From Phycisphaerales bacterium (GTDB lineage: Bacteria > Planctomycetota > Phycisphaerae > Phycisphaerales > UBA1924): a stretch of 47,028 nt of DNA. The notes beneath the pieces are model-generated. The model was not told the DNA's origin. It was given only the letters and a program-made list of their open reading frames with translations, and did not search any database. Shown here one piece after another: positions 37,833 to 46,159 of this stretch. The translations under genes were made by a program, and so were the position numbers. Numbering within the stretch: the stretch's first letter is position 1; every line of letters starts with the position of its first letter. The DNA lies in contig JADYYE010000014.1 of assembly GCA_020853815.1 (NCBI GenBank), forward strand, positions 1 to 47,028, written 5' to 3'.

Positions 37833-38630
37833 GTGCCCCGCTTACCCTCCCGCGTGCGCTTCCTCGCCTGGAACATCCTGCACGGCGGCGGGCCTGCCCG
37901 CATGCCCGAGATCGCCCACGCCATCGCCGCCCACAGGCCCGATGTCGTTGCGCTCTCCGAGGTTCGCCGGACCACCGGCGGCCAGATCGCCGGCGCCCTG
38001 GCCGACACCGGCCTCTCGCACTGGTCCTGGACCGATCCACCCGCGGGCGTCAACGGCGTGCTCATCGCCGCCCGCACGCCCTTTGACACGCTTCGTTTCC
38101 CGCCGCCCGCGTCGCAGCGGCTGCTCGCCGCCCGCTTCGCAGCGCTGGACCTCAACCTCATCGCCGCCCATGTGCCACCCGATCCCGGGAGCGAACGCGC
38201 CCACGCCTGGAAATCACTGCTGGACTACGCGAAATCCCGCCAGCTTGAGCGCACGCTCGTTCTGGGCGATCTCAACGCCGGCCGCGATGGCGACCTCCAC
38301 GCGCTCAAGCTCGACGGCCAGGAATCGCTCGGGAAACTCTGGACATGGGGCTTCCGCGACCTGTTTCGCAAGGAAAACACCGGCCAGCCGGAGTTCAGCT
38401 GGCTCACGCCCGATCGTCAGGGCGGCGGACGAATCGACCACGCGATCGCAACGGGCTCCCTCTCGGCGGCCGCTTCCTCGGTTCGTTACTCCCATGCCGA
38501 GCGGGACTTACGCATCTCCGACCATTCGATACTCTTGGTCGATTTCGAATGGTCGGCAGGGCGCGATCACGGGACTTCGAGTGCTCCGAGCCCGACCATC
38601 CCGGGCGGCGGAACCCTGTTTTCCGCGTGA
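37833..38630 (+). CDS. Endonuclease/exonuclease/phosphatase family protein
   Basis: A metal-dependent hydrolase of the EEP (DNase I-like) fold, about 265 aa. The motifs are in order: RFLAWNILHGGG (metal and substrate Asn), VVALSEVRR (metal-binding Glu), the catalytic GDLNAGRDGD, GGRIDHAIAT and the C-terminal ISDHSILLVDF (general-base His). Targets of the family range from DNA to phosphoinositides; not decidable here. The open frame reaches back to an ATG at 37695, but that part overlaps the divergent dehydrogenase start and carries a TTGGCGA microrepeat, so GTG at 37833 (or GTG at 37854, closer to the domain) is preferred. No strong signal peptide. Confidence 0.8.
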   Translation: MPRLPSRVRFLAWNILHGGGPARMPEIAHAIAAHRPDVVALSEVRRTTGGQIAGALADTGLSHWSWTDPPAGVNGVLIAARTPFDTLRFPPPASQRLLAARFAALDLNLIAAHVPPDPGSERAHAWKSLLDYAKSRQLERTLVLGDLNAGRDGDLHALKLDGQESLGKLWTWGFRDLFRKENTGQPEFSWLTPDRQGGGRIDHAIATGSLSAAASSVRYSHAERDLRISDHSILLVDFEWSAGRDHGTSSAPSPTIPGGGTLFSA

Positions 38631-38827
38631 GAATCCCGCGATTCGGGCGGGCGGACTTGGCGAGTCGGTTCATCGTGAATCGCCTTCGCCGGGCAAAAAA
38701 TGCTAAAAAGTGCTGGAAAATCGCCCGTTTTTTCGATGCATGACTTGCCGATCGCGTTGGCGTCGGTTACAAGTTCGTCGGTTGCGGGTTGGAAACTCGC
38801 ACGAAAACACTGTTACGGAGATCAATC

Positions 38828-39205
38828 ATGGGCAAGAAGAATGGGAAAGCGTCGGGCAAGGCCGCCAAAGCCGCCCCCAAGCCGGCCAAGATCACCGGCT
38901 CCGCCAAGGTCCGCACCAAGAGCGAGATCTACAGCACCATCGCCGAGCACGTGGGCCTCCCGCGCAAGCAGGTCGCTCAGGCGTTCGACGTCCTCGGCCA
39001 GCTCATCGCGGCCGACCTCAAGGGCAAGGCCGGCGTCTTCGCCATCCCGGGCCTGATGAAGGTCACCGTCATCCACAAGCCCGCCACCAAGGGCGGCATG
39101 CGTCCCAACCCCTTCAAGCCGGGCGAGATGATGGAAGTCAAGCCCAAGCCCGCCCGCAAGGTCGTCAAGGTCCGCCCCCTGCGCGCCCTGAAGGCCATGG
39201 TCTGA
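38828..39205 (+). CDS. HU/IHF-like DNA-binding protein with Lys/Ala/Pro-rich N-terminal tail
   Basis: A 125-aa protein. Residues 1-27 are a basic tail rich in Lys, Ala and Pro. The body (TKSEIYSTIAEHVGLPRKQV, then DLKGKAGVFAIPGLMKVTV and GGMRPNPFKPGEMMEVKPKPARK) follows the HU pattern of helix pair, sheet and basic DNA-embracing arm, though the arm is atypical in having RPNPFKPGE. It probably compacts or bends DNA. ATG at 38828 has GGAG seven bases upstream. A textbook terminator follows, so it is likely monocistronic and well expressed. The tail recalls histone-H1-like extensions of bacterial HU proteins. Confidence 0.85.
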   Translation: MGKKNGKASGKAAKAAPKPAKITGSAKVRTKSEIYSTIAEHVGLPRKQVAQAFDVLGQLIAADLKGKAGVFAIPGLMKVTVIHKPATKGGMRPNPFKPGEMMEVKPKPARKVVKVRPLRALKAMV

Positions 39206-39286
39206 ACTTCGGTTCCAGATCGGGTTTCAGATCGGGATGATCCCGAGTCTCCTCGAAGACTCGATTCTCCATCGAATTCGCAGCAG

Positions 39287-39314
39287 CGCCCGCAACAGCG
39301 GGCGTTGTTTTTTT
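39287..39314 (+). terminator. Intrinsic terminator of the HU-like gene
   Basis: CGCCCGC and GCGGGCG form a perfect 7-bp stem with loop AACA, followed by TTGTTTTTTT. It is 81 bases after the stop codon. Confidence 0.9.
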
Positions 39315-39525
39315 GCACGGCTGGAGAGTCGCCAAACTCCAAACGGCGCCGGGTGGCGTGGCCAAGGCCCGCAGTGGGGACGTGTCCACGTTCTTCATTC
39401 TCCCGGTAGGTCGGCGCTCCGCGCCGATATCTTCCCGCCCGTCCGCCTTCGTCACTCGCACCAATCCGGCGTGTCGCGTAGCCGCGTCTCCAACCCCTGT
39501 CATTCGCGCGACGATGGAAGAGCGC

Positions 39526-39554
39526 TTGACAGTTGCCGTGGGAGCGGCGACAAT
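39526..39554 (+). promoter_or_regulatory. Sigma-70 type promoter before the two small unknown genes
   Basis: A perfect -35 TTGACA (39526-39531) and a -10-like GACAAT (39549-39554) are separated by 17 bp. Predicted transcription starts about 140 bases before the first start codon, leaving a long leader. Confidence 0.55.
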
Positions 39555-39607
39555 TGACATAGGTTCGGCATGTGCTCGAACCCGGTCGAGGCGTCGTGAG
39601 ACGCTAC

Positions 39608-39659
39608 GCGGAAGTGGTGACGCTTCCGCTGGCCGCCCGGCGACAGGGTGACTTGTCGC
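39608..39659 (+). promoter_or_regulatory. Two consecutive hairpins in the leader of the small unknown genes
   Basis: GCGGAAG and CTTCCGC (39608-39614, 39623-39629) enclose 8 bases; GCGACA and TGTCGC (39640-39645, 39654-39659) enclose another 8. Neither has a U-tract. They lie between the promoter at 39526 and the start at 39699. They could control translation or simply be structured spacer; no known riboswitch pattern is recognised. Confidence 0.35.
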
Positions 39660-39698
39660 GGCTGGAGTTTCATCTAGGGCGTGAGCCCAGAGGATGAC

Positions 39699-40157
39699 AT
39701 GCCCGAAAAGCAGATCCCCTTTGTCTTCGAGCGACTTTCACAAATCCCAGTTCGGTATCGAATACTCGCTTCAGAACTGAGCGACAGACTGGTAGCGATC
39801 GAGAGTCGACTCAACCAACTGCCGTCAAAGATCCAAACCAGCGTGCTGGTAGACAGCAAGCCTCCGCTCGTGTTGGGGTTTGGACGCGTGCGACGCGAAC
39901 GCTGGTCGATCCTTGTCTTGGAGCCAGATCTCTCGACTTTTTCATCGACGATATCGCCCGAAGATATCGATCTGTCTGATGCGATCCCGCTTCTTGACTC
40001 ATCAATCGACGTAAAGATTCGCGCAAGTCAATACATTAACCTACTGTTACACACTATTGTCAACAGACAGACGGATGGTCTTTCTCGCCTCGAACAGGCA
40101 ATCGCATCCATCGGAGACGTTGAGCGGGCGCTGGGCATCAAGAAGGAGGGACAGTGA
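39699..40157 (+). CDS. Unknown small soluble protein
   Basis: A 152-aa protein I do not recognise. The N-terminal half has a helical look (FVFERLSQIPVRYRILASELSDRL), the middle is strand-rich (KPPLVLGFGRVRRERWSILVLE), and the C-terminal half is helical (ASQYINLLLHTIVNRQTDGL, LEQAIASIGDVERALGI). It has no signal peptide or membrane segment and no cysteine motif. ATG at 39699 follows AGAGG at good distance; the in-frame GTG at 39681 has a worse ribosome binding site. Base composition is clearly less GC-rich than the neighbours, suggesting transfer. The next small gene begins one base after its stop, so the two act as a unit. Confidence 0.6.
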   Translation: MPEKQIPFVFERLSQIPVRYRILASELSDRLVAIESRLNQLPSKIQTSVLVDSKPPLVLGFGRVRRERWSILVLEPDLSTFSSTISPEDIDLSDAIPLLDSSIDVKIRASQYINLLLHTIVNRQTDGLSRLEQAIASIGDVERALGIKKEGQ

Positions 40158-40158
40158 A

Positions 40159-40422
40159 ATGCCACGCCTTCCATCCTCCAACTTCGCGCCTCACTCTGTG
40201 AAAGTGATCGGCTGCCTCGCGCTCGTTCCATCGTTTCCACTGCTGTTCGCGATTCACTCATTGGGCCCACACCCAGTTCCATGGGTGGCGTTCATCCCTG
40301 CGGGGATCGTGTCACTTTCATCCCTCAGCGCACTCCTGGGTCGCCCGACCCTCCTCGATCGCGCTACGGCCATGCTCGGCAGCGTCATCGCCACCGTGCG
40401 GAGCCGCGCTGACAAGAAATAG
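40159..40422 (+). CDS. Unknown small membrane protein
   Basis: An 87-aa protein with two hydrophobic segments (VIGCLALVPSFPLLFAIHS and VAFIPAGIVSLSSLSALLG) joined by a Pro/His turn and ending in a short basic tail. No family recognised. AAGGAGG lies just upstream within the end of the previous gene, and ATG at 40159 starts one base after that stop, so translation is probably coupled. It converges with kdsB, whose stop is 2 bases away. The pair of a soluble protein and a small membrane protein could be a two-component unit, but nothing in the sequence states the role. Confidence 0.55.
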   Translation: MPRLPSSNFAPHSVKVIGCLALVPSFPLLFAIHSLGPHPVPWVAFIPAGIVSLSSLSALLGRPTLLDRATAMLGSVIATVRSRADKK

Positions 40423-40424
40423 GC

Positions 40425-41192
40425 CTACCTCCCCTTCCCCCACCGCTCCACAAACGCCTCGTACTGCTCCGGCGTGTCGATCCCCGTCGTCGTCACCGGA
40501 TGCTCCACCACCAGGATCTCCTGCCCGTGCTCCAGCACACGGAGTTGCTCCAGCGATTCCGCCAGCTCCAAGGGCGTCGGCGTCATCATCACATACCGCT
40601 GCAGAAACGCCGCCCGGTACGCGTAGATCCCGATATGTTTCAGCGCCCGAGGCCCGTGGCTGGTCCGCGGAAACGGGATCGACGCCCGCGAGAAATACAA
40701 CGCGGTGTGGTCAACGCGACGAACCACCTTCACCACGTTCGGGTTCGCAAACTCCGCGTCGTTCTCGATCGGCGACGCGATCGTGGCGACCGGCGCCCGC
40801 GCCTTCAGCGCCTCGCGCACCAGCGTGTCGATGACCGACGCCTCGAGCTCCGGCTCGTCGCCCTGCACGTTCACGACCAACACATCTTCCGCCAGCCTCA
40901 GCAGTCGCGCCGCCTCCGCCAGGCGGCTGCTCCCGTTGGCGTGCGTGGAGCTCGTCATCACCGCCGTCCCGCCGAACGACTCCACCGCGTCGCGCACACG
41001 CGGATCGTCCACCGCCACCACCACATGATCGAGTGATCCCGCGGCCTTGGCGGCGTCGTAGACGTGCTGGATCAGCGTCCGCCCCGTGCGATCCGCCAGC
41101 ACCTTCTCCGGGAAGCGCGTCGACCCAAGCCGCGCGGGGATGATCGCGACAACACGGGCGGCGGAGAGGTTGGGAGGTGTTTTGGTCGGCAA
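40425..41192 (-). CDS. kdsB: 3-deoxy-manno-octulosonate cytidylyltransferase (CMP-KDO synthetase)
   Basis: A 255-aa enzyme that activates KDO with CTP for lipopolysaccharide inner-core synthesis. The signature AIIPARLGSTRFPEKVLAD holds the nucleotide loop. VAVDDPRV, SSTHANGSSRLAEAA, VNVQGDEPELEAS (metal-binding Asp), and FSRASIPFPR with HIGIYAYRAAFLQRY are conserved across KdsB. It points to an outer membrane with KDO. The start is read as TTG at 41192, which has no good ribosome binding site; a start some residues later is possible. No other LPS gene adjoins. Confidence 0.93.
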   Translation of the reverse strand: MPTKTPPNLSAARVVAIIPARLGSTRFPEKVLADRTGRTLIQHVYDAAKAAGSLDHVVVAVDDPRVRDAVESFGGTAVMTSSTHANGSSRLAEAARLLRLAEDVLVVNVQGDEPELEASVIDTLVREALKARAPVATIASPIENDAEFANPNVVKVVRRVDHTALYFSRASIPFPRTSHGPRALKHIGIYAYRAAFLQRYVMMTPTPLELAESLEQLRVLEHGQEILVVEHPVTTTGIDTPEQYEAFVERWGKGR

Positions 41193-41326
41193 GGGGCAAG
41201 AAAAGCGAAACAGCGAGTCAGCGAGGCAGGGGAAAGACGCGACACCCAGCCATGTTCAGTCCGAAAGCGCTGCGAGCCCACGAGGCCGGTGACTCGCCAG
41301 TACGGGTTTCACGCTCCCTGCACGCA

Positions 41327-42817
41327 TCATCCCGCCTTGATTTTCGCGATCAATTCCTTGATCGCCACACGCCGGACCCGGATGTCCCGATAGCTGATCT
41401 GCTGCATCGCGATGCTCGACGCGACCTTGTCGGCCTCTTCCGCGGTCGAAAGCTCCTTGTCGCGCTCCGCCTTGGATTGCAGCGCCGTCATCAGCCCGTA
41501 GCGGATGTCCAGCAGCACGTCGTTCACCAGATCCTTGATCTCGAGCGCTGAGCGGAACGTCGCGATGGCCTCGTCCAGCCAGTCCATCTTCGCGAACGCG
41601 TTGGCCATGAACGCCAGCGACTCGGCCTTGTTCTTCGCGTCGTGCTGCGACTCCTGGAAGCACGCGATCGATTCGTCGTAATGCCCCAGCGTGAAGTACC
41701 GCTTGCCCAGCTCGAACTTCAGCGTCAGGTCCGTCGGATAGTTCTCCACGCGGACCCGATACTCCTCGAGGTCGGCCTCCGCGAACGACTTTTCCGCCGC
41801 AGCGACCCTGGCCTTGAGTGCTTCGTCGGCCGGGGCGGCGTCCGACTGCTGTCGCAGCGCGACGACCTTGCGCCGCTCCTGCCGCATCTTGATCTCACCC
41901 CAGCCCTGGCGGAACCGGAACTGCTTGGTCTTCTCGAAGGTGTGCAGGCAGATTTCCATCGCCCGCGCCTCGTCCTCAGGCCGACCGCGCTCCAGCAGCC
42001 GCTTGACCAGGGTGTTGATGGTCGGCAGGTCGTCCGGGCGTCTGGCGAACTCTTCCTCCGCCGCCGCCAGCAGGCGATCGATCGAATCCGCGGACTTCAC
42101 GATGCGATCGGCCTCGTCAAGCTGGCGCTGCTTCTCCGCGTCGCGGACGTTGGCGCGGAAGCCGCCCGCCTGTCCGGTCTTTTCATAGCCGCCGCGTGAC
42201 ATGGTCATCTGGGCCGCCAGGTTCTTCACCTTGGTGCCCAGGTCACCGTCGGTCGGGTCGACCTTGTACGCCGCCTCGCCCGCCGCCACCGCCTTCTCAA
42301 ACGCGCCGACCTTCTCAAAGCCCTCCATGAGCTTGAGGAACCAGTCCTTCCGCGGCTTCTTGTCGCGGAGCGCCGCCGGGAACGCGCGATCGCCGACCCA
42401 TCCCGTCACCTCGGTCAGCCCCAGCCCCGACGCCGTCTCAAACGCCTTTACGGCGTACGCCGCCTCGGAGGGCTTCATGCCCCACTCCAGGAGCGACATC
42501 AGGTACTTGTCAACCTCGGTCTTTCCCGTGATGGACTTCACGACGTCCTTGGGCGAGCCCTTGCGTCCCTCGTCGCTGTCGAGATAGCGGGCGGCGGTCT
42601 TGAAGAAGCCGTCGATTCCCGCCATGGCCCCGGGGTCGTGGCGCAGGCCGCTCAGCCACAACTGCATCGCATACTCGTTCTGACCCGTCTCGCCCACGGT
42701 GCGGGCGCGATCGAAGAACTTGGCTGCCGCCTCGGGAGAGAACGTGAGCTTGGCCTTGTCCTCATTCTGTTTGGACTGATCGTCGTCGCCAGACTTTTTC
42801 CAACTGAAGATCGCCAA
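41327..42817 (-). CDS. Tetratricopeptide repeat protein of unknown role
   Basis: A 496-aa soluble, mostly helical protein. A short start AIFSWKKSGDDDQ is followed by a charged stretch, then TPR-like units: AAKFFDRARTVGETGQNEYAMQ with LWLSGLRHDPGAM, FEKVGAFEKAVAAGEAAYKVDP, and late FELGKRYFTLGHYDESIACF and MANAFAKMDWLDEAIATF. A middle section (about residues 225-370) is a long charged helical region. Such proteins scaffold complexes; partners are unknown. The start is TTG at 42817, with AGAGGA nine bases upstream; the frame is open to 42880 with low-complexity sequence. It is divergent from def. Confidence 0.75.
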   Translation of the reverse strand: MAIFSWKKSGDDDQSKQNEDKAKLTFSPEAAAKFFDRARTVGETGQNEYAMQLWLSGLRHDPGAMAGIDGFFKTAARYLDSDEGRKGSPKDVVKSITGKTEVDKYLMSLLEWGMKPSEAAYAVKAFETASGLGLTEVTGWVGDRAFPAALRDKKPRKDWFLKLMEGFEKVGAFEKAVAAGEAAYKVDPTDGDLGTKVKNLAAQMTMSRGGYEKTGQAGGFRANVRDAEKQRQLDEADRIVKSADSIDRLLAAAEEEFARRPDDLPTINTLVKRLLERGRPEDEARAMEICLHTFEKTKQFRFRQGWGEIKMRQERRKVVALRQQSDAAPADEALKARVAAAEKSFAEADLEEYRVRVENYPTDLTLKFELGKRYFTLGHYDESIACFQESQHDAKNKAESLAFMANAFAKMDWLDEAIATFRSALEIKDLVNDVLLDIRYGLMTALQSKAERDKELSTAEEADKVASSIAMQQISYRDIRVRRVAIKELIAKIKAG

Positions 42818-42939
42818 GGTCTGCCGTCCTCTTGGTGGGTGGGTTGATGTGGCCGGGGGCGCCCCCCGCGCGGCCAGCATTCTACGGGCGAAACCAGCCC
42901 CGGGTTGGGATTTCGCCCCGTCCGTTCTACGATCCTCTG

Positions 42940-43494
42940 ATGCCCATTGATCCCGCCAGTTTGCAGATCGTCTCCTATCCCGCGCCGGTCCTGCGGAAGA
43001 AGGCCACCCCGGTCCCCGAAGTCACCGACGAGGTCCGGGCCGTCGCCCGGCGCATGATTGAACTCATGCACCAGGCCGAGGGGATTGGCCTGGCCGCGCC
43101 CCAGGTCGGCCTGCCCTGGCGGATGTTCGTCGTCCACGTCCCCGAAGGCGACGAACGCTCCGCCTCGGGCGACCCCATCTCCGCCACCAAGTCCCCCACC
43201 GTCTACATCAACCCCACCCTCACCGGCCTGATCGGAAAGCTCATCACCCACGAAGAGGGCTGCCTCTCCCTCCTCGAGATCCGCGGCGACGTCCTCCGCC
43301 CCGAGGTCGCCACCATCCGCGCGATCGGCCTCGACGGCAAAGAGTTCACCCAGAACGGTGCCGGCCTCCTCGCCCGCTGCTGGCAGCACGAGAACGACCA
43401 CCTCGACGGCGTGCTCATCATCGATCGCATGACGCCCCTCTCACGCATGTCCAACAAGGCCGCGATCAAAGACCTCGAAGCCTCCGCCCGCTGA
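42940..43494 (+). CDS. def: Peptide deformylase
   Basis: A 184-aa metalloenzyme that removes the formyl group from nascent proteins. All three family motifs are present: GIGLAAPQVG (about residues 48-57), EEGCLSLLE with the metal-binding Cys, and CWQHENDHLDGVLIID with the HExxH metal site and catalytic Glu. About 20 residues between the first two motifs (GDERSASGDPISATKSP) are slightly longer than in E. coli. ATG at 42940 was chosen at the family N terminus. fmt begins 55 bp downstream, giving the classic def-fmt pair. Confidence 0.95.
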   Translation: MPIDPASLQIVSYPAPVLRKKATPVPEVTDEVRAVARRMIELMHQAEGIGLAAPQVGLPWRMFVVHVPEGDERSASGDPISATKSPTVYINPTLTGLIGKLITHEEGCLSLLEIRGDVLRPEVATIRAIGLDGKEFTQNGAGLLARCWQHENDHLDGVLIIDRMTPLSRMSNKAAIKDLEASAR

Positions 43495-43549
43495 CCCCGA
43501 GCGTTCAATCACCATCAAGTGCGTCCGGCACCACGGATGAAGGCCACGC

Positions 43550-44494
43550 ATGAAGATCGTCTTCCTCGGCTCTGGTGAGTTCGGCCTTCCGACGCTGCAG
43601 TCGCTCGCCCGTGAGCACACTGTCGTTGGCGTCGTCACCCAGCCCGACCGCCCCGCTGGCCGCGGCGGCCAACTCCGGCCCACGCCCATCGGCGAGTTTG
43701 CCGCCACCCTGGGCGTCCCCGTCTGGAAGCCTGAAAAGATCAACAGTTCCGACATCGCCAGCACCATCCGTGACCTGCACGCCGACGCATGGGTCGTCAT
43801 CGCCTTTGGCCAGAAACTCGGCAAGGCCCTCCTCGACGGCATCTTCGCCATCAACCTTCACGCCAGCCGCCTTCCGCGCTGGCGCGGCGCCGCGCCGATC
43901 AACGCCGCCATCCTCGCGGGCGACCCCATCACCGGAAACTCGATCATCACCCTCGCCGATCGCATGGACGCCGGCCTCGTCCTCGCCCAGGACCAGCGCC
44001 CGATCGAGCCCCAGCAGACCGCCGGCGAATTGCACGACCTCCTCGCCATCGACGGCGTCGCTCTGGTTCGCCGCGTGCTCGAGCAGCGAACTCGCGGCGA
44101 GATTCACGGCGTGCCCCAGGACGAGTCCCTGGTCACCATCGCCCCCAAGCTCTCCAAGTCCGACGGATGGGTCGATTTCACCGGGCCGGCCGCGGCCTGC
44201 CACCGGCGCGTCCACGCCCTCACGCCCTGGCCCGGCGTCACCGTCACGCGAGAAAAGAAGCCCGATCAGCCGATCAAGCTCGCACGCGTGGAAGTACTCG
44301 ACACCCATCACCAACAACAGGACATGGGCACGCTCGTCGACACCGAACACGGCATCATCGCGTGCGGCCAAGGTGCCCTGCGCATCGTTGAACTCCAGCC
44401 GGCGGGCAAACGCGTCATGGCCTGGGACGAGTTTGCGCGAGGAAATCGACCCGAGCGGGGTGAACGTTGGATCGGGAGAGCGGCGTGCAACTGA
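43550..44494 (+). CDS. fmt: Methionyl-tRNA formyltransferase
   Basis: A 314-aa enzyme that formylates initiator Met-tRNA using 10-formyltetrahydrofolate. The N-terminal Rossmann part starts KIVFLGSGEFGLPTLQSL. The catalytic Asn-His-Asp set lies in FAINLHASRLPRWRGAAPINAAI and in IITLADRMDAGLVLAQ. The C-terminal OB-like domain follows (KLSKSDGWVDFTGPA, then CHRRVHALTPWPGV). It is in the def-fmt unit, and the next gene overlaps its end. Confidence 0.95.
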   Translation: MKIVFLGSGEFGLPTLQSLAREHTVVGVVTQPDRPAGRGGQLRPTPIGEFAATLGVPVWKPEKINSSDIASTIRDLHADAWVVIAFGQKLGKALLDGIFAINLHASRLPRWRGAAPINAAILAGDPITGNSIITLADRMDAGLVLAQDQRPIEPQQTAGELHDLLAIDGVALVRRVLEQRTRGEIHGVPQDESLVTIAPKLSKSDGWVDFTGPAAACHRRVHALTPWPGVTVTREKKPDQPIKLARVEVLDTHHQQQDMGTLVDTEHGIIACGQGALRIVELQPAGKRVMAWDEFARGNRPERGERWIGRAACN

Positions 44495-45216
44495 TGCTCT
44501 GGGATTGGCTCGCCAAGCCCATCGTCGAAGGGCTGCGCAAGCTCGCCGGCGGATCGCGCTCGCGCGAAGTCACGCCTGCTCCAGCCCAAAGGCCCGAACG
44601 CCGCCCGCCGAATCGCCGCAAACCACCTCAGTCAAACCAGGTCACCACGACCTCGCCCGCGGGCGGCACTCCCTCCGCCGCGCCGCTCGCCGAGCCCCCG
44701 ACTTCCTCGGCGCGTGCGCAGCGCCGCGCGAACATCGCAAAGACAAAGGGCGATGCGGGCCTCACCCGCGCCGCCCGCCGCCCCAAGCGCGAAAAGGCCG
44801 CCGACAAGTACGACCGCGTCATCGCCGAGATGGTCGTGCGCTACGGCGTGAAGGTCCGCCGCTGGCGCACGAGCATGTCGGGCGTCGCGTACGAAATCGA
44901 GTACCGCGACGGCACGCGCAAACGCCTGATCGAATCGCCCCGCCCGCGAAGCCCGCTCTCCATGGCGATCTTCCTCCACGAAATCGGGCACCACGCGATC
45001 GGCCTGGGCAAGTACAAGCCGCGTTGCCTCGAGGAATACCACGCCTGGATGTTCTCGCTCCGCGCGATGGAAGAAAACGGCCTGGAGATCAGCGACAAGG
45101 TGCGCACCCGCGTGCAGCGCTCGCTCGAATACGCCGTGTCAAAGGCCGCCCGCCGCGGCATCAAGAATCTCCCGACCGAGCTGCACAAGTACATCCCCGA
45201 ACGAATGAGGCGATGA
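44485..45216 (+). CDS. Unknown protein with an HExxH metal-binding motif
   Basis: A 243-aa protein. The first 100 residues are low-complexity, rich in Pro, Arg, Ser and Ala, after a short hydrophobic start (LMLWDWLAKPIVEGLRKL). The conserved-looking core has VVRYGVKVRRWRTSMSGVAYEIEYRDGTRK and IFLHEIGHHAIGLGKYKP, where HEIGHH is a zincin-like HExxHH; then RCLEEYHAWMFSLRAME contributes a possible third-ligand Glu. It looks like a small metal-dependent peptidase, unproven. GTG at 44485 has GGAG six bases upstream and overlaps fmt by 10 bp; ATG at 44494 (TGATG overlap with the fmt stop) is the alternative. Coupling to def-fmt is suggestive. Confidence 0.65.
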   Translation: MQLMLWDWLAKPIVEGLRKLAGGSRSREVTPAPAQRPERRPPNRRKPPQSNQVTTTSPAGGTPSAAPLAEPPTSSARAQRRANIAKTKGDAGLTRAARRPKREKAADKYDRVIAEMVVRYGVKVRRWRTSMSGVAYEIEYRDGTRKRLIESPRPRSPLSMAIFLHEIGHHAIGLGKYKPRCLEEYHAWMFSLRAMEENGLEISDKVRTRVQRSLEYAVSKAARRGIKNLPTELHKYIPERMRR

Positions 45217-45250
45217 AACCCGCTCGTTCCGCGGACTCGCCCAATCGAGG

Positions 45251-46000
45251 CTACCCCACCCGCCGCAACGTCAGCCCCTGGTCGATCCGATCCTCGCGCG
45301 TATTGAGCGGGCACGCGATCACAATCGCCTCGTGGCACTGCGGGCACACCGGGCTCGTCAACCCGCGCACGTCATACCCGCACGTCGGGCAGCACGCCCC
45401 GCTCGCCCGTTTGGCCATCTGCACGCCCCAGCGGCACAACGCCGTCGCCACCGCCGACGTCCACGCCGCCCCCGCGATCGCCAGCGCCAGGTCCGACTCG
45501 ATCGGAAGGAACGGAGCACCTGCCGACGCCACCGTCGCCGCAATCGTCGTCGCGATCACCGCCGCCGAGCCCGTGCCAAGGAACAGGAACACCGCCGTCG
45601 CCGCGCCCGCGGCCAGGATCGCGATCGGCACCGCCGCCGCCTGCGACGCGATCACGTCGATCCCGGTGAGCAACGCCAGCTGGTCCGCCAGCGAATTGTC
45701 GATCCACTCAAACAGCCTCGGCGCCCAGCGCCCAAATGACGCCGCCCCAAGCACCAAAAGCGCCGTCATCGCGGTGAGCCCGCGCAGCGCGATGCTCCGC
45801 GCCCCCACGATCACTCCCGCCAGAACAAACCCCATAAGGTGTAGCGTCATCGCCACCCCGCTCACCCGCGGCCCGAACCACGCCACGCCCCCCGCCGCAA
45901 CCGTCGCCAGCAGCCACAACAAGGCGGCCTTCCCCCGCGCCGCGTTCACGGCGGCGTCGGCGGTGGAGTGAAAACTGTGCGAGGCGTGCGAGGTCATCAA
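45251..46000 (-). CDS. Multi-spanning membrane protein with C-terminal zinc ribbon
   Basis: A 249-aa protein with about five to six hydrophobic segments (LLWLLATVAAGGVAWFG, LHLMGFVLAGVIVGARSI, LTAMTALLVLGAASFG, AAVPIAILAAGAATAVFLFL, AVIATTIAATVASAG) and a cytoplasmic C-terminal zinc ribbon, CCPTCGYDVRGLTSPVCPQCHEA. That ribbon (CPxCGYDLRGL-type) is recurrent at the ends of membrane proteins in Phycisphaerae-like planctomycetes, from my recollection of such genomes. The function is unknown. It converges with the HExxH gene 34 bp away. Confidence 0.7.
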   Translation of the reverse strand: MMTSHASHSFHSTADAAVNAARGKAALLWLLATVAAGGVAWFGPRVSGVAMTLHLMGFVLAGVIVGARSIALRGLTAMTALLVLGAASFGRWAPRLFEWIDNSLADQLALLTGIDVIASQAAAVPIAILAAGAATAVFLFLGTGSAAVIATTIAATVASAGAPFLPIESDLALAIAGAAWTSAVATALCRWGVQMAKRASGACCPTCGYDVRGLTSPVCPQCHEAIVIACPLNTREDRIDQGLTLRRVG

Positions 46001-46159
46001 TGGCTCCGGGTGCGAGCGCGCACAAACGTCGATCCATCATCGGATTGCGCATTCATCGCGCGGCCGGAAACACACTCCTCCCCGGTTTTCGGGCGTAAAA
46101 CAACGCCGCCTGTGCGGCCCGAGATGGTGATAACCACGAGGACGCGAACGCTCGACCGC

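Larger units (their letters stand above)
39206..39698. other. Intergenic region of 493 bp with terminator, promoter and structured leader
   Basis: No credible gene. In order it holds the terminator of the HU-like gene (39287-39314), a TCGGCGC-TCC-GCGCCGA hairpin (39411-39427) of the dispersed-repeat kind, a good promoter (39526-39554), and two hairpins in the predicted leader (39608-39659). Confidence 0.6.
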
